From: Hydractinia symbiolongicarpus
Lineage: Eukaryota; Cnidaria; Hydrozoa; Anthoathecata; Hydractiniidae
Reading direction: 5' to 3'
NCBI RefSeq assembly: GCF_029227915.1
Contig: NC_079876.1
Location: forward strand, 6,756,001 to 6,820,000
Length of the DNA stretch: 64,000 bases
The notes under the pieces were generated by a model. That model saw nothing but the letters and a program-made list of their open reading frames with translations. It was not told the DNA's origin and ran no database searches. Position 1 is the first letter of the stretch. The number at the start of each line of letters is the position of its first letter. The position numbers and the translations under genes were made by a program. Shown one piece after another: positions 52,054 through 64,000 of the stretch.

Positions 52054-53229
52054 CTAATACATGACAAAAGAATCGAAGCCTTTGACAGTACTGTAAGATA
52101 ATTTCGCGCTTATTTTGTCCACTTGCTCACGTGATTGTTCTTCAGCTCGCCTAGTCGTTGATAACTTCTTGACGATTTCACTTTTACTTTCCAAGTTTAC
52201 GGAATACGATCCAGTGTTTTTATTATTTCTGTTTAACGTGTCTGTACGTGGGGTTGATTTAATGACTTCAATTGTGTATCCGCTTTTGTTGCTCCTTAAT
52301 GTATCCGATTTTATCGGATTTTGTTTTTTTAATGAATCCGATTTTAGCGGATTTTGTTTTTTCAATGTATCTGATTTTATTGGTGTTTGAAATGGATCGG
52401 GCTTACTTGAAATATTCGTCTTTGATGTGTCCGACTTAATTAGAGTTTGTTTTTTCATTTCTTTCGAAGATCGTTCTATTGTTGATACTCCCGATTGGAC
52501 CTGCGTTTTAATCCTGGAAGGATCCGATTTACTTATATCTCCCATTCTTGAAGAAGTTACTGTACTTTGCGGTTGTCTCTTTAATGAATCCGCTTTCCCC
52601 GAATGCTCAATTTTAGCCTTGGGTGAAACAGTGCCGCTGTCTTGAAGGATATGGTTGGAAATTACTCGAGAGCTCACGCGAGGAATTTCTTTAACTTTCG
52701 AGTTACCTTGTGGATCCTTCGAGTTTTCCTGCGGAAACTTCGAGTCAACCAGAGTTGACTTTATATTAGATTTCTGTTGCTTTTGGTTTTGCAACTTTTG
52801 TATTTCCGTCTTTGTTAGCACTTTGATTCGTTGTTGTGATTTTGGTGTTGCTGGTACATGAATCTCATGAACTTTCTGGTCGACACGTGGGCTTTGAGGT
52901 TTCTGAAAATCTGACAACTTCACATTACTCGAAGCTTGTGGAACATTTTTACTATGCTTTGTATCTGTTTTTCCATAATTTTTTTGTTTTCTTTCTGCCA
53001 CTGTCGGTGATACAACCCTTTCTTCAGAACTTTCTTCAACAAAATCCGACAGCATGTCGTTAAAATAAGCCATGACGGATTCTTCTGTCACATTTTCACG
53101 GTTTTGAAAAGCACTCTCCAGATTTCTCCTCATACCTTCATCAGCAGTTTGCAATCCATTTGCGGGGTTGTAACTTGCAATGAATCGTGTTGGAGCTCCA
53201 CCAGAAAATTGGTTAGAAATTGGTTTCAT
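52054..53229 (-). CDS. 391-residue Ser/Lys/Thr-rich disordered protein, unknown function
   Basis: Single open frame from ATG 53229 to TAA near 52056. The first 65 residues are more ordered-looking (GLQTADEGMRRNLESAFQNR, then MAYFNDMLSDFVEES). The rest is Ser/Lys/Gln/Thr-rich with many S/T-P and R/K-x-x-S sites, typical of disorder and phosphorylation. About residues 285-325 hold an 11-residue tandem repeat (KSDTLKKQNPL type, three copies). An acceptor (AATTTCAG) ends four bases before the ATG, suggesting a spliced 5' UTR. No signal peptide, membrane span or known domain is seen. It could be a cytoskeletal or scaffold protein, but that is a guess. The long open frame in AT-rich DNA makes it a real gene. 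Confidence 0.7.
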   Translation of the reverse strand: MKPISNQFSGGAPTRFIASYNPANGLQTADEGMRRNLESAFQNRENVTEESVMAYFNDMLSDFVEESSEERVVSPTVAERKQKNYGKTDTKHSKNVPQASSNVKLSDFQKPQSPRVDQKVHEIHVPATPKSQQRIKVLTKTEIQKLQNQKQQKSNIKSTLVDSKFPQENSKDPQGNSKVKEIPRVSSRVISNHILQDSGTVSPKAKIEHSGKADSLKRQPQSTVTSSRMGDISKSDPSRIKTQVQSGVSTIERSSKEMKKQTLIKSDTSKTNISSKPDPFQTPIKSDTLKKQNPLKSDSLKKQNPIKSDTLRSNKSGYTIEVIKSTPRTDTLNRNNKNTGSYSVNLESKSEIVKKLSTTRRAEEQSREQVDKISAKLSYSTVKGFDSFVMY

Positions 53230-53239
53230 TATACTGAAA

Positions 53240-56200
53240 TTATGTTTACTCTATGAAAAAAATATACGAAAGTAAAAAAATTATTATTACAAGTTGACTT
53301 TTTTCCTTATTAAAGCTATATAAAAAATTTTTATCGGCAACTTAACTATATATACGGCAGCCGACAAACTAGGTTTTCTTACATCAACATTTAGTTCTGC
53401 AACAAAAGCTAACACACCATACTTGAATAAAGAACTGTTAAGTATATGAGAACAGAAACAAACAAATAAGTTCATCTCCCTTGATGATGTTTTGATTTGA
53501 AGTTCATGCAATATCCACACATAATATTACGACACAATAAATTGGTGATTGCCCATAATAGCGTTCAATACTCAGTTCTAATTAATTATTACACAGCTTC
53601 AACTACCATATTGCAATTGAACAAGAACTCTTTTTTCCTTGATAAAAAATATATTTCTTTTGATAAAAGTTTTTTAAAATTTAATTTTTTTCAAGTTTGA
53701 GTAAAATATTTCTTTAGGACCGTCTTCATGTAAACAAGGTTGTTTAGAAAGCTGTGTTTTTTTTAAAAAAATATATCTCAGCTTTACCAAGATGGTTGTC
53801 TGTGTGCAAAATTGGGTTTCACTGTCGAGATGATTCGGACAAAAAAACAAAGTAAGAATATGTAAAGTGCTCCCTAGAAATCGAGCCTCTGTTACTCAAA
53901 ACTTGATTACCCAAACAATGATGTGTATCACCTTTTCCCTTCCTTATTCGAAATAAAAATAACAAAAGTTATAAAGTTAATGACAAAAGGGATTTAAAAA
54001 AAAAAATGAATAGAATACTAAAAGGCTCTGCGTCCATATTAACCACATCAATTTTCTTCCCGCTGAAATCCCGCTAAAAACACGTAACGTACGACTGCTG
54101 CGGTGTTTAGGAGCATCCGCCATTTTATACATTCAAGTGTGCACATCGTTTAAAAAATGAAGAACATCAGAAGCGCGTTTAGTGATGACAAAATTTCTTC
54201 CTTCTGACATTTCAGCAGATAGCTCACAATAAAGTTTGAACTTCTGCTCGACCTTTTAATTAAGTAAATAAGTCAATAAAAAGTTGCTCGTGCATAGCAT
54301 TTATGCTTTCATAATTTATTATAATCAAAGAGACCTTCAGATTAAAGTGGTATCAAAAAGCTGCCTTTGTTAATCTTTCGCTACCTAGCAACAGCAGAAA
54401 CACGCTTTTTATACGTCACTCTAACGTCAAGACGTTATTATTTTTAGCATCACTTCTTACTAACCCGTACGTTTATCTTCTTTGCCAGTGTGACTGACTA
54501 ATTTTTTTTCACGAATTTCTAAAGTCATGCTGAGTTATTTTTCTTATCAATGACTTTAAGATATGATGAATTTCAAACATGCAAATAGTTTCAGACAAGA
54601 AAAGCCAGTTTTCGTTGTCCCAGCGTATTGACTTAGAATTTCTTTACAGGATACGAAACTTACCATCACTCTCCTTTTATGAACTCCACCACAATGTTTC
54701 AAATGTTGTTAAATAAAAAATACCTGGTTAAGGGTGAATGAACAAGATATTCACACTACATAACGTAAATGACCTCCAGTGTTTTCGCCTACTTACGCCC
54801 TACCCGCCTCTAGTACATTAACAATTCCCAAGGCAGTTATTAGTACTATTATGTGAAAGTTTTAAGACTTTCTGAAAAATGATATTAATAGGGACAGATT
54901 TGTCAAGTAATGTACAGAAATTTGTAAATAAATGTTTTCTTAAATGACTAGCACCTGATTTAGTCACTCTCATATGAAATACGATCGACAAAAGTTCAGT
55001 TACCGTGAGCTTTCCCTCCTAAGAATGCTACGTGTAAAATCTTTAGTACCTTCGAATTTCTTTTTCTACAACAGGTTGTCGTCATATCTCAGTAAATTTG
55101 GGGTATAGAACGATGCATTCACAAGCCATATATCTCTCTCAAAAAATTTAAGTCTTATTAAACTAACAAAATGGAGAAATAAACTACGGCTAATGAATAC
55201 TTGTTCTAGAAAGTTAAAAAAAAATATTGAACAAAAAGTTGTCACGGCGAAATCTTATATTCGGATGTTTTGACGTCACTTAGGCGTCATCACTAAATAT
55301 TGCACGTCAGACGTCAGCTAGGTGTCATCGCTGAAATTTTACAAGCAAACAAATCAAACACAAACAAACGGACAACAGTAATTTAATATCCACAACAGAA
55401 AAATTTAAGCTCTTGGTGGGAAGTTTCTCGAAACTAATATCTCTGGAGGAGGGTGAAATGGACCTGTTTGATGCTAGTGAAATGGATCAACATTTAATAA
55501 ATTTTTCAAGAAGCTCTTTTTTAAGAAATTACTAAAATAAAAAATATATATCCTTGATCTGTGTAAACAAACTCCGTATTGTATCCAACATTAACACAGC
55601 ATATACAACCCAACAATCTTCGCTCTTCTTGCCGAACTGCACAACCGTGTGAACAGCGGCTCGACCTTCATGTGAAAACATATGAAGAACGTTTCAAGCG
55701 ACGTTTAATGTAAGCCTATTGCTAATATTTTCAATACTTCTTTTCAAATGCTTATATCTATTAGATCAGTTAATAATTATTTCTTTTATGTTTTGGACAG
55801 TGTAATGGGATACAAGAATTAATTCTTGTTAAGTGAGTCACCAGAGAGACATCGTAATCAACTTTATATCGTCTCGCTGAAGAATATGGACTTAATAGCT
55901 GCTCATGAAACTGCCATGCACATTTCTTAGATTTTTTTTATCAAAAACAAGCAAACGTCCAGCTAGTAAAAGTTTTAAGTGATGTCACTACAAAAAAGTT
56001 TCCTAATTTTAAAAGGGTTTAAAAGAGAAATATTCCATCAAAAACATGATTTTGACACGACAAGGAAACTTTCATCATAATTTTTTTATTATCCTTTTTT
56101 GAACTTCGCAGTAACTGTCTTTGTTCAGATAGAATCTGTTTAAAACAACGAGGTAGTATTGAACACTAACGTTGGTATCACCCGAGCCATTGTTTAATCT

Positions 56201-58870
56201 GTGGGTAAAGAGATTAGCGTCAGGGCTTCATGGGGTAAGGGCTTCAGGGCTTCAGGGGGTCAGGGCGCAAGATCTGCGGCTACGTCGAATTTTCCAGTTA
56301 GATGTAAAGAGACTTAACTGGAACAACAAATACACTTTAATAAAGGAAAAAATCATCCTTATAATTTTTCATTTAAATTTGTTTACCCTCATTATGTTTT
56401 GTTTAAAAAGATTATTACCATAGCAACAAACATATTAAATACAACACAATTCATTTAAACCGCAGCTCGTTACGTCATATACGCGACGTCATTTCAGGCA
56501 GCGCCTAGTTTTATCGGTAACTTGGTGTTTATTTGTGTGACGTAAAGGGGAGAAATAAAACTATGGATGTGCTACGTTTTTCACAAGTACAGTACTTTGC
56601 ACCTGTTTTTATATATAAAAGAACCCTTTATAAGAATCTGAATAGTGGTCAGCCAAAAAAATTTATAAAGTTTAAAGATGATAATTTTTTACAAGTAAAA
56701 ATACTTTTTTCACATATGCTTCTCATCAATCAGTATCATTCGAATGGTTTTTTGGTACTAATATTTGTTATATTGTATCAGTATCAACAAGAATTTAAAC
56801 AAAGACTATTTAAAAATTGACGATTTCAACAAATAATACTTTCAATGGTGAAGAAAAGACGAAAAAACCATTATTTTTAATTTTTTGGTCTTGAAAGTCT
56901 CCTTCTCAATGTTTGTGATGGAAAATTCCTCTGATGATCCTAGTTAAAATTAAGAAACTTGGTAAGGAAATCTTTTTTAGTGAAAGGACCTCAAAATTTA
57001 ACTTTTACTAGTTGGCCGTTTGCTTGACTTATGAGAAAGAACAGACAAAATAAACAAAAATCGTGTTAATTCAAAGGTTACGTGTACCAGAATTTTAAAA
57101 CGCAAAGAAAGTAGAAAGGGTGAGAAAAACTTCAAACATCGTCCTTGTGACTTTTCTTCATTACAATATTCTCATATTGAAAGCAGATCATGGATTCGTG
57201 GTTTATCATAAAATTATTAAAAGTATTAGTGCATGGAAAGAAGAAATGGATAGTTCTAAGTCACACTGGAAATCTAGGTAAATGGATTTTTTTGTCAGAC
57301 TGATGAAAAACAATGAGAGATCTTTGGTAGAAAATTGAGTAGTAAAAAACTCAATGATTTCATTCCAGTAATTTTCTAGACAATCCACGAAAACTAACCA
57401 ACAGCCAACAACATTATTTCATTCATCGTATGCACGAAGTTGTTGTCTATGTACAAATAAAAATAATAATCATTTTCATTATTATTTCCCTATGTTTCTT
57501 CCAATAAACACACATTAAGCTAGGTTGTGTCAAGTGGTTTGTAAAGTAAAATTCACTGCAGCATTGTTAAGCTGGTGTCTCAATCCAAACCATTGTTGCG
57601 GCAGAAAGTTTTGCAAATCAAGAAAAAAATTTTTTTGTGTAGTTGAATTAATTTTCCGAGAATCAAAAATTTTAGCATTCTCGGCGAACAGGCCTACTAA
57701 CTGGAATGGTTCACAGGTTGTTGTTTTTTATTGTGTTTGGACTGATGAAAAAACACAACAACATTGAATTCTTCATTTCTTTTGAAAAGATTGGTTTACA
57801 TTATAAAATTATCATCACAATATGAACTAAAAAAATATTTAAAAAAAGTATATTAACACCAAAATAAGCAAAGCTTCATTGTCACACCGTTTTTATATTC
57901 TCAAAAGTCTGGGAACTAAGTTGGTGGTGAATCACATGGGAAGATAGTTACCACATAGAAAATATCTTTTATGCTTATAATACGACGTGACCTTCCTGTA
58001 GTACCAACACCCCCTGTCAAGCTCTATGAAATGTACAAAAAAATTGTTTTATAAAAAAAATTGGTTTAAAGCATACTCTCATACCCCTTCTGGATCTCTG
58101 GGAACGAAGTTGCTCTGAACATTTTTCAAACGTCATGTTACCACGTGTTATATAAACAACAATATACTTTATAAAGAAATATAGAAGAATATAAAAATAT
58201 AATTTAGCAAGAAACTCACACGAAGAAGAATAATTTTTAATTAAAAAATAAACACTTCAGTCTAAAAAACAACATTTGAAACCTCTTCACAAGAGGTTTC
58301 AAACAATAGCTTATAGACTTACAAATCAATAACTAATATAATTCCCAAAATTAATTTAAAACAGTAATTTATAACAATGAAAACACAGCCTCACTTCGGC
58401 GTAAAAAATAAAAATGGTAACCAAGCTACGTTTAAAAGAAATTATAAAACTAAATAATTCCATAATAATAAAAAAAATTATTATTACGATAACGCTCACC
58501 TGAAGATGTTACTGGCCGTCGCTACTAAGAACTGGGTGTGCCTAATCTAGAAGTAATACTTCCTACTCACACGCAAATTTTAGAACCAAACAAAGAACAG
58601 CGTTTATACAAAAAATATAAAATGTATATGCATCATGATAGCCAACATGGAGTGAATCTTTAACTCCGTAAACCTGTGTATTTAAAACTCACATAGATCT
58701 CCTTTTCTAAAATCCATTAAACGTGGCACTACTCAACGTAAATGTATCGCAAAACACATTCTTCCACTGGATTTATAATAAATTCGAACGCTACTTTGAC
58801 ATATTTAAGGCTTCTCTACATTGACCGCACCAAAAAAGTGCGGAATATATGGTTTCATCTTGCACTCTGA
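53240..58870. other. Gene-poor 5.6-kb interval
   Basis: AT-rich, with unassigned short ORFs (53287-53520, 56172-56423, 56533-56820, 57206-57388, 57525-57767). It contains a 38-bp direct repeat with GACGTC cores at about 55270-55340, a GGGCTTCAGGG cluster near 56220-56265, and family-like single ends GGGAACTAAGTTGG (57909) and GGGAACGAAGTTGC (58100). The 3' UTR of the phosphatase gene should lie at its right end; no clear polyadenylation signal was fixed. Confidence 0.5.
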
Positions 58871-58875
58871 CGACA

Positions 58876-61800
58876 TTATACAATGAAATCAAAGTTTTTT
58901 AGAAAGTCGCATGTAACTTGATAGCAAAATTCATATTGTTCGGGAGTCTGCACCATGTAAGGTCTTTGGTAGCGGAGTGCTTTCACGATCTGATATATAT
59001 CAACAATGCGTTCCGTGCGCAAACTTTCCAGTGCGATGCTTAACCCGATGAAAACACCAGTTCGACCAGCTCCAGTACTGAAATAAAATGTCACCATGGT
59101 AAAATACACAATAAAAATAAACATTGGCTAAACAAAATTCGAAATATGTAAAACACGGAACAGCAGTACACACTTGCTTAATAAAATACAGAAAAACTGC
59201 ACATCCTGGTCTCGGTTAAATAATCACTGCCAGATTGGCCGAATTACTTATCTTACCTGCCATGGACAATCACCGGGCCGTCGTTTTCAGCCTTCTTACG
59301 AGCTTTTTGCACATGACCGATAAGTTCAATTAAACCTTCCGAAGATGTCGGTGTCCGGCTGGATTGCCAGTTGGTGTATTGATACTGACGAAGATGTCGA
59401 GTCGATGTATCCTAGAAAAACGTGGATAGTTTTTTACAAAACACAAAAACAACGCTGGGACGGGATATTTCTTTCTAGTAAACTGGGAAACTTTTGACGC
59501 GAAAGAAGCAAAGCTTAGCAATAAGGCAGACTTACCCTGGCGTCCGTGATTTTAAATTCTCGCACAATAAAATTTGCAAACCGATTTTCTTGTACAGGAT
59601 CGATGACGTAATAATGATGAGTCATCGATTTCGTTACAGGCCAGTATGGGTAACATAACTCCTAAAACAACAACAACGAAATTTCATGAAGTCGGAAAAT
59701 ACAGTACAACACACACACAGATTACGTCAAGAAAGAGACTGCACGTGACAACGCATAAACACATGTGATGGAGAGCAACAAAAATGTGCGATAAAGAGCG
59801 AAATAAACAGCAGCTATACCTTTCCTTTATCTTCGGTGTCTCCCAACATGACCACTATCGAGCTGTTGTGATCCATAACCATACGCCAAAAGTCTGCGAC
59901 AGTCCGCTCAAGTGGACCTTGAGTTGCGATAAATTCGTTTTTCTGATGGTATCCGTCAATGAAACTAGCATTAATATAATCACTTCCTTCGTGGCTACGT
60001 AAACTTTGCAGTACCACACGATTAGAATCGAATGGTACAACCGTACGGCACCGATTTTTCTTTTCGTTTATACTGTTAAGTGCAGCTGTCATCAACCCAG
60101 GGTCTAGTACATTGTTGATTTCCAACGAAATCGATTTAAATTGACCTTCTAGTAAAGTTTCTCTACCGTCTGAACGTAATTCTGTAAGCTTTTTAAATTC
60201 TGATGTCAAGTCACTGGATGCGATTTCTGTATCACCTGATTCAATGGATTCAGCTAAGACTTCATACACAAACATATACTGCTCGTCTGTTTGTACCATG
60301 AAATTTCTCTGTGTGCGCATCATAGTTACGTAACCGTAAATGTCAATCATACTGTCTCGTTTAACACGTTCCAACATGGCGTCGATAGCTATGTAGCAAG
60401 CGCTTCGACCTACACCAGCACTGCAATGAACTAACGTTGGACCACTACCAGGTGGGTCGAATGCACGAACTCTTTTAATAAAGGCGAGAACAGGTCCTGG
60501 ATTGGATGGTACACCTGGATCAGGCCATTGTAAATATTGATAGTGCATCACGGTTTGGGCGTCACCGCTTATTGTGGAAGAAATTTCGAACGTTCGAATA
60601 CAATAATGACATAAGTTTGTTTCGTCTTTTATCTCAACTTTTATCGTGCCATACGTCTCAACGCCAGAAGTAGGCCAATAGCGTTCACATTTATTCTAAG
60701 TGAAGATAAAAATTACGAAGTAGAAAATGTAAAAAGTAATAAGGGAAAGATATTCTGAACAATGTAGCAGCGACACTCTTGTAAATTTTATGCATTGATC
60801 TTCAAAATTTCAAACGCTCATCGTGACATCATCAGGGGCACGAAATAAAAAATATCACAATTTTAATTATACGATAAAAAAAAAAACGTTCTAAAATGAC
60901 TTTTTCGAAATTCATAGGATCTATTTTTTGTGAAGATTTTCCAGTAACCAAGCAATTTGTTCGGTTTGGTTGATCTTTGAAATTAAAGGAATTCAAATTT
61001 TTTGTAAACCAAACAAGAGAAATCTCTAATACAATTCCTTTCTCACAATTTGAATATTATTTAAACATAACTCCCTACCCTTCCTCTCTCTTCGAGTTTA
61101 GTCATCATGACAATAATCTGGACATTTTGTTCCCAACATAACCTCCAAAAATCATCCACTGTATTCTTCATTGGACCCTGCGAAGCAATGTAAGCTTTTT
61201 CTTTGCAGTAACCATCAATGTAATTCGCGTTAATATAATCGGAGCAGAGTTCGCCTGTGTGATCAAGTTTTACCCGTGACTCATCAACTACAAAGAAAGA
61301 AAGACATTTTCAAGCAACCAGATTTTTAGAAGACGTTGTGATAACAAGAAACCGTGGTTTTACTTACAAGCTAAGACATTAGGGTATCTGTTCTTTGTTT
61401 TATTTTGAGGAAGTAAGGATGCTTCGGAAGATGGTCTGCTACCAGGATCTATGGACTAAAAAAACGAAAATATGTAAATAAATCAATCAATAAATGAACT
61501 GAAACAGCTGAAACAAGTCCTATCATCAATATAATGGCACACAATAAAACATCAACAACATGCTAGAAATGGGAATTGTAAGTTAAAGAATTATGAAAAT
61601 ATATCTCAAAAAAATGTCACGACTTTTTTTTTAACACCAAGCCAAATTTCATAATCTCTGTGTCATGATTTGCTTCCAGCCTGGACCAAAATACAAACAA
61701 AAAAATAAACCTACTTCAAATTCTTGCAAGAACTTTACTCCACCATTTGCTTTCAGATTCTCCACATGTTTACCCAACGTGTTGACAGGAATTGGAGGGT

Positions 61801-64000
61801 GACTCACCATCCCAGGAGTTGCGCACTGCATACGGTGAACTTCGGCTGGATCAGCTGATTGTGAATGTCGTTTTTTTTTCCGTACTAGATACTCTGATTC
61901 ACCGTTTTTAGTACTGGAGTTTCTGTAGTAAAAACACGGGAAGAAAAAAAATGAACACATTAAAGACAGTGCCTTTCCACCCCTCAAAATGTTATGGCAC
62001 AAGATTCAAAATAAATTTGGAAATTAGTAAAAATGTTATACTGCCATCGACAAGTCTCCCTGACTTTTTTTGACGTTTAAGAGAGTACAAGAAAAACATG
62101 TCACACAGTATCTTAGACAGACGGTCAGCCAGACAGCCAGTCAGCTAGACTTACCTCCTGCAAACGAAGAATATCACCAATACCACAATCAGGATGAAAA
62201 CAGCAGAAGCAGCACCTGCTATGATGATCACCATATTGTTACTCTTTTCTTCATCAGCTGCGACTGCCTCTGCAACAGTTATCCAAAATGAAATATACGT
62301 GAACAGCAACAAAACAACAAAACAATAACAACTTGCAACAACAACAACAACAATAACAACATCAACAACAACAACAACAAATGCGTACCATATTTCACAG
62401 GTGTACTAAAAGGTGAGTTTGTGAAGCTATACTGGTTCGAGTTGGAATCCTGCAAAAGAAAGAAAGATAAGGATTAATTTATTTAATGCTTAAAAGGTGA
62501 GAAGAGAAGTCTTATTGACACGTAGAAGATATACCTGTTATACTGACAGAAAAATATTTACAAAGGGAATGAGCTTACAATTACTTAGGCTACTTTTTGT
62601 TGTTTGTAGACGTATAGGTTACATTTTTCTTACCTCTTCAATGTTCATCAAAAATCAAACACAATAGGCGTCCTACTACTACAACTGATATTTTTCAAAT
62701 CACTCAACCTTGTTATGACGTCACCAAAACAAAATTAGTTTAAACTTGCTGACATTAGCAATTAACACACTGACCTTTTTAACATATGCTCTCACAAAAG
62801 TCGTATAAAAGTGTCCAGCTTTGAGTTCTGTATTTCCAAAATCCCCATGCTGCGAACCAGTTCCTAACTTAAATTTCGTTGGTAATTCTTCCCGACGAAA
62901 TAAGGCAGCAATGTAAAAATCCACGGCGTGATGATTTTCTGTATTTCTTCGGCGACGTGTCACGTGATTATCTTCAATACCAATTGATTCCGGCTTGTAA
63001 GATGACGGTATTTTTTCTTTATCACCCAGATCAATTACGTACAGTAAATAATAACTGAAAAATAAAGGAGATTATAGTGTAAAAGTTTGACAAGATTTTC
63101 TTTCTGAAAAAATAACAGTTGTACAGCTCTTTGAAAAAAGCACATTTCAGAAATCAAATATTTTGAATAGACAAAAGGAATGACAAACATTTAAATATCT
63201 TGACAATATCTTCCTCAGACCACCATAATCTATATTATTCCCACTTAAAATTAAATAAACAAACGTTACTAAAATCGAAGGTTTGGGCATCTAAAACACA
63301 TACATTGTACACAGAAAGAAAAATGTATTACTACAACTGAACCCACACATACCTTATAGGGCCATTGACTTCAGAGGCTGCTTTAATATCCAGTAACAAG
63401 TAGTTCACCTGTTTGTTTAGCTCTCCTAGGGAAGGTGAAGACAAAGCAGCAGGTTCTACAAGAAAAACAGAAAAAATCGTAATGCAGCGTTATATTTGAA
63501 AAAAATATTACTGGTCATGATGTATGTTTAACTGAAAATGACGTGATGTTTTGTTGTTTTTGTTGAAAGTTGTTCATAAACATATTAAAATGGAACTATT
63601 TATTTCTCTTTTAGAAATAATTTGTTACATTTACACCTATACACAAATCGCATCAATTCTTCAGATGATAAACAAATTTCAAGTCCTGAGTATAACACAT
63701 CACACATTGTTGCAACCTATACACAAATCGCGTCAATTCTTTAGGTGATAAACAAATTTCAAGTCCTGAGTATAACACATCACACATTGTTGCAACCTAT
63801 ACACAAATCGCGTCAATTCTTTAGGTGATAAACAAATTTCAAGTCCTGAGTATAACACATCACACATTGTACACATTTAGTTACAAAACTTATCTGAAAA
63901 AAGAACTTTCACACTACAGACTTACTTTTAAGTTTTGTTGTGAATCTGATCGCAACTGGATCTCCATCCCCTGCGTCTTTAAGTGATACTTGAACGTGGA
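58876..64000 (-). CDS. LAR-like receptor protein tyrosine phosphatase (3' part, partial)
   Basis: Type I membrane phosphatase; the 5' end lies beyond the right edge. Exons (minus): 64000-63926, 63455-63353, 63054-62775, 62449-62389, 62269-62157 (approximate end), 61923-61719 (approximate), 61455-61368, 61287-61079, 60695-59820, 59661-59536, 59411-59257 and 59077-58876. The right-most exons are membrane-proximal ectodomain with fibronectin-III-like strands ([19 protein letters not shown]) and a furin-type RRRR. The membrane span is [21 protein letters not shown]1 is intact: [35 protein letters not shown] and QTDEQY. D2 keeps the fold ([19 protein letters not shown]) but reads WQS for WPD and [11 protein letters not shown] with Gly for the catalytic Cys. 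The D1-D2 order and the cytoplasmic lead HPPIPVNTL match the LAR group. LAR-type receptors act in adhesion signalling and axon or epithelial patterning. Confidence 0.92.
62330..62382 (+). repeat. CAA microsatellite in a phosphatase intron
   Basis: AACAACAACAACAACAATAA-type array just beside the donor of the 62449-62389 exon. No coding meaning. Confidence 0.85.
63636..63868 (+). repeat. 80-bp tandem repeat in a phosphatase intron (about 2.9 copies)
   Basis: Units begin CCTATACACAAATCGC at 63636, 63716 and 63796, period exactly 80. The second and third copies are almost identical and the first differs at a few positions, so the last duplication is recent. It lies between ectodomain exons 63455-63353 and 64000-63926. 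Confidence 0.9.

Overview
The window is AT-rich animal nuclear DNA: intron-containing genes with GT..AG junctions, Rh-type ammonium transporter and receptor tyrosine phosphatase genes, and many interspersed repeats. The repeat types, the DZIP3-type HEPN gene and the Polinton-type DNA polymerase remnant suggest a cnidarian, perhaps a hydrozoan. This taxonomic call is an inference; no ribosomal or mitochondrial marker is present.

Layout. 6-10293 (-): 5' half of a cAMP-dependent protein kinase (PKA) catalytic subunit gene, seven coding exons, continuing past the left edge; two candidate alternative 5' exons lie at 13055-13209 and 17524-17543. 10.3-25 kb: gene-poor DNA with tandem repeats, a piggyBac-like miniature element, a hairpin-bearing repeat and a long GATA-type microsatellite. 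25033-29040 (-): a two-coding-exon gene for a HEPN (DZIP3-type), coiled-coil, single-membrane-span protein, with a likely non-coding first exon. 29.5-40.2 kb: a decayed Polinton/Maverick-like element (DNA polymerase B, HNH nuclease, BRO/MSV199-like protein and unidentified ORFs). Its polymerase gene is split by a Mutator-like transposon, which itself carries a mariner-like miniature element. 40.2-41.8 kb: two minisatellites. 41202-48236 (-): a complete eight-exon Rh glycoprotein ammonium transporter, with a possible second first exon inside intron 1. 52054-53229 (-): a single-exon disordered protein of unknown function. 58876-64000 (-): the 3' part of a LAR-like receptor protein tyrosine phosphatase with an active-looking D1 and a degenerate D2.

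The host genes look functionally independent; all are on the minus strand, but no operon-like organisation is implied. The most interesting points are the HEPN membrane protein with three exact CRE palindromes upstream of its first exon, the three-deep nest of mobile elements with reading-frame proof of insertion order, a family of tiny palindromic elements with 9-10 bp target duplications, a strong excess of TGA among premature stops in the dead elements, and candidate alternative first exons for both PKA and Rh. All exon borders were read by eye from splice consensus, phase continuity and protein-family knowledge; no alignment or transcript data were used.
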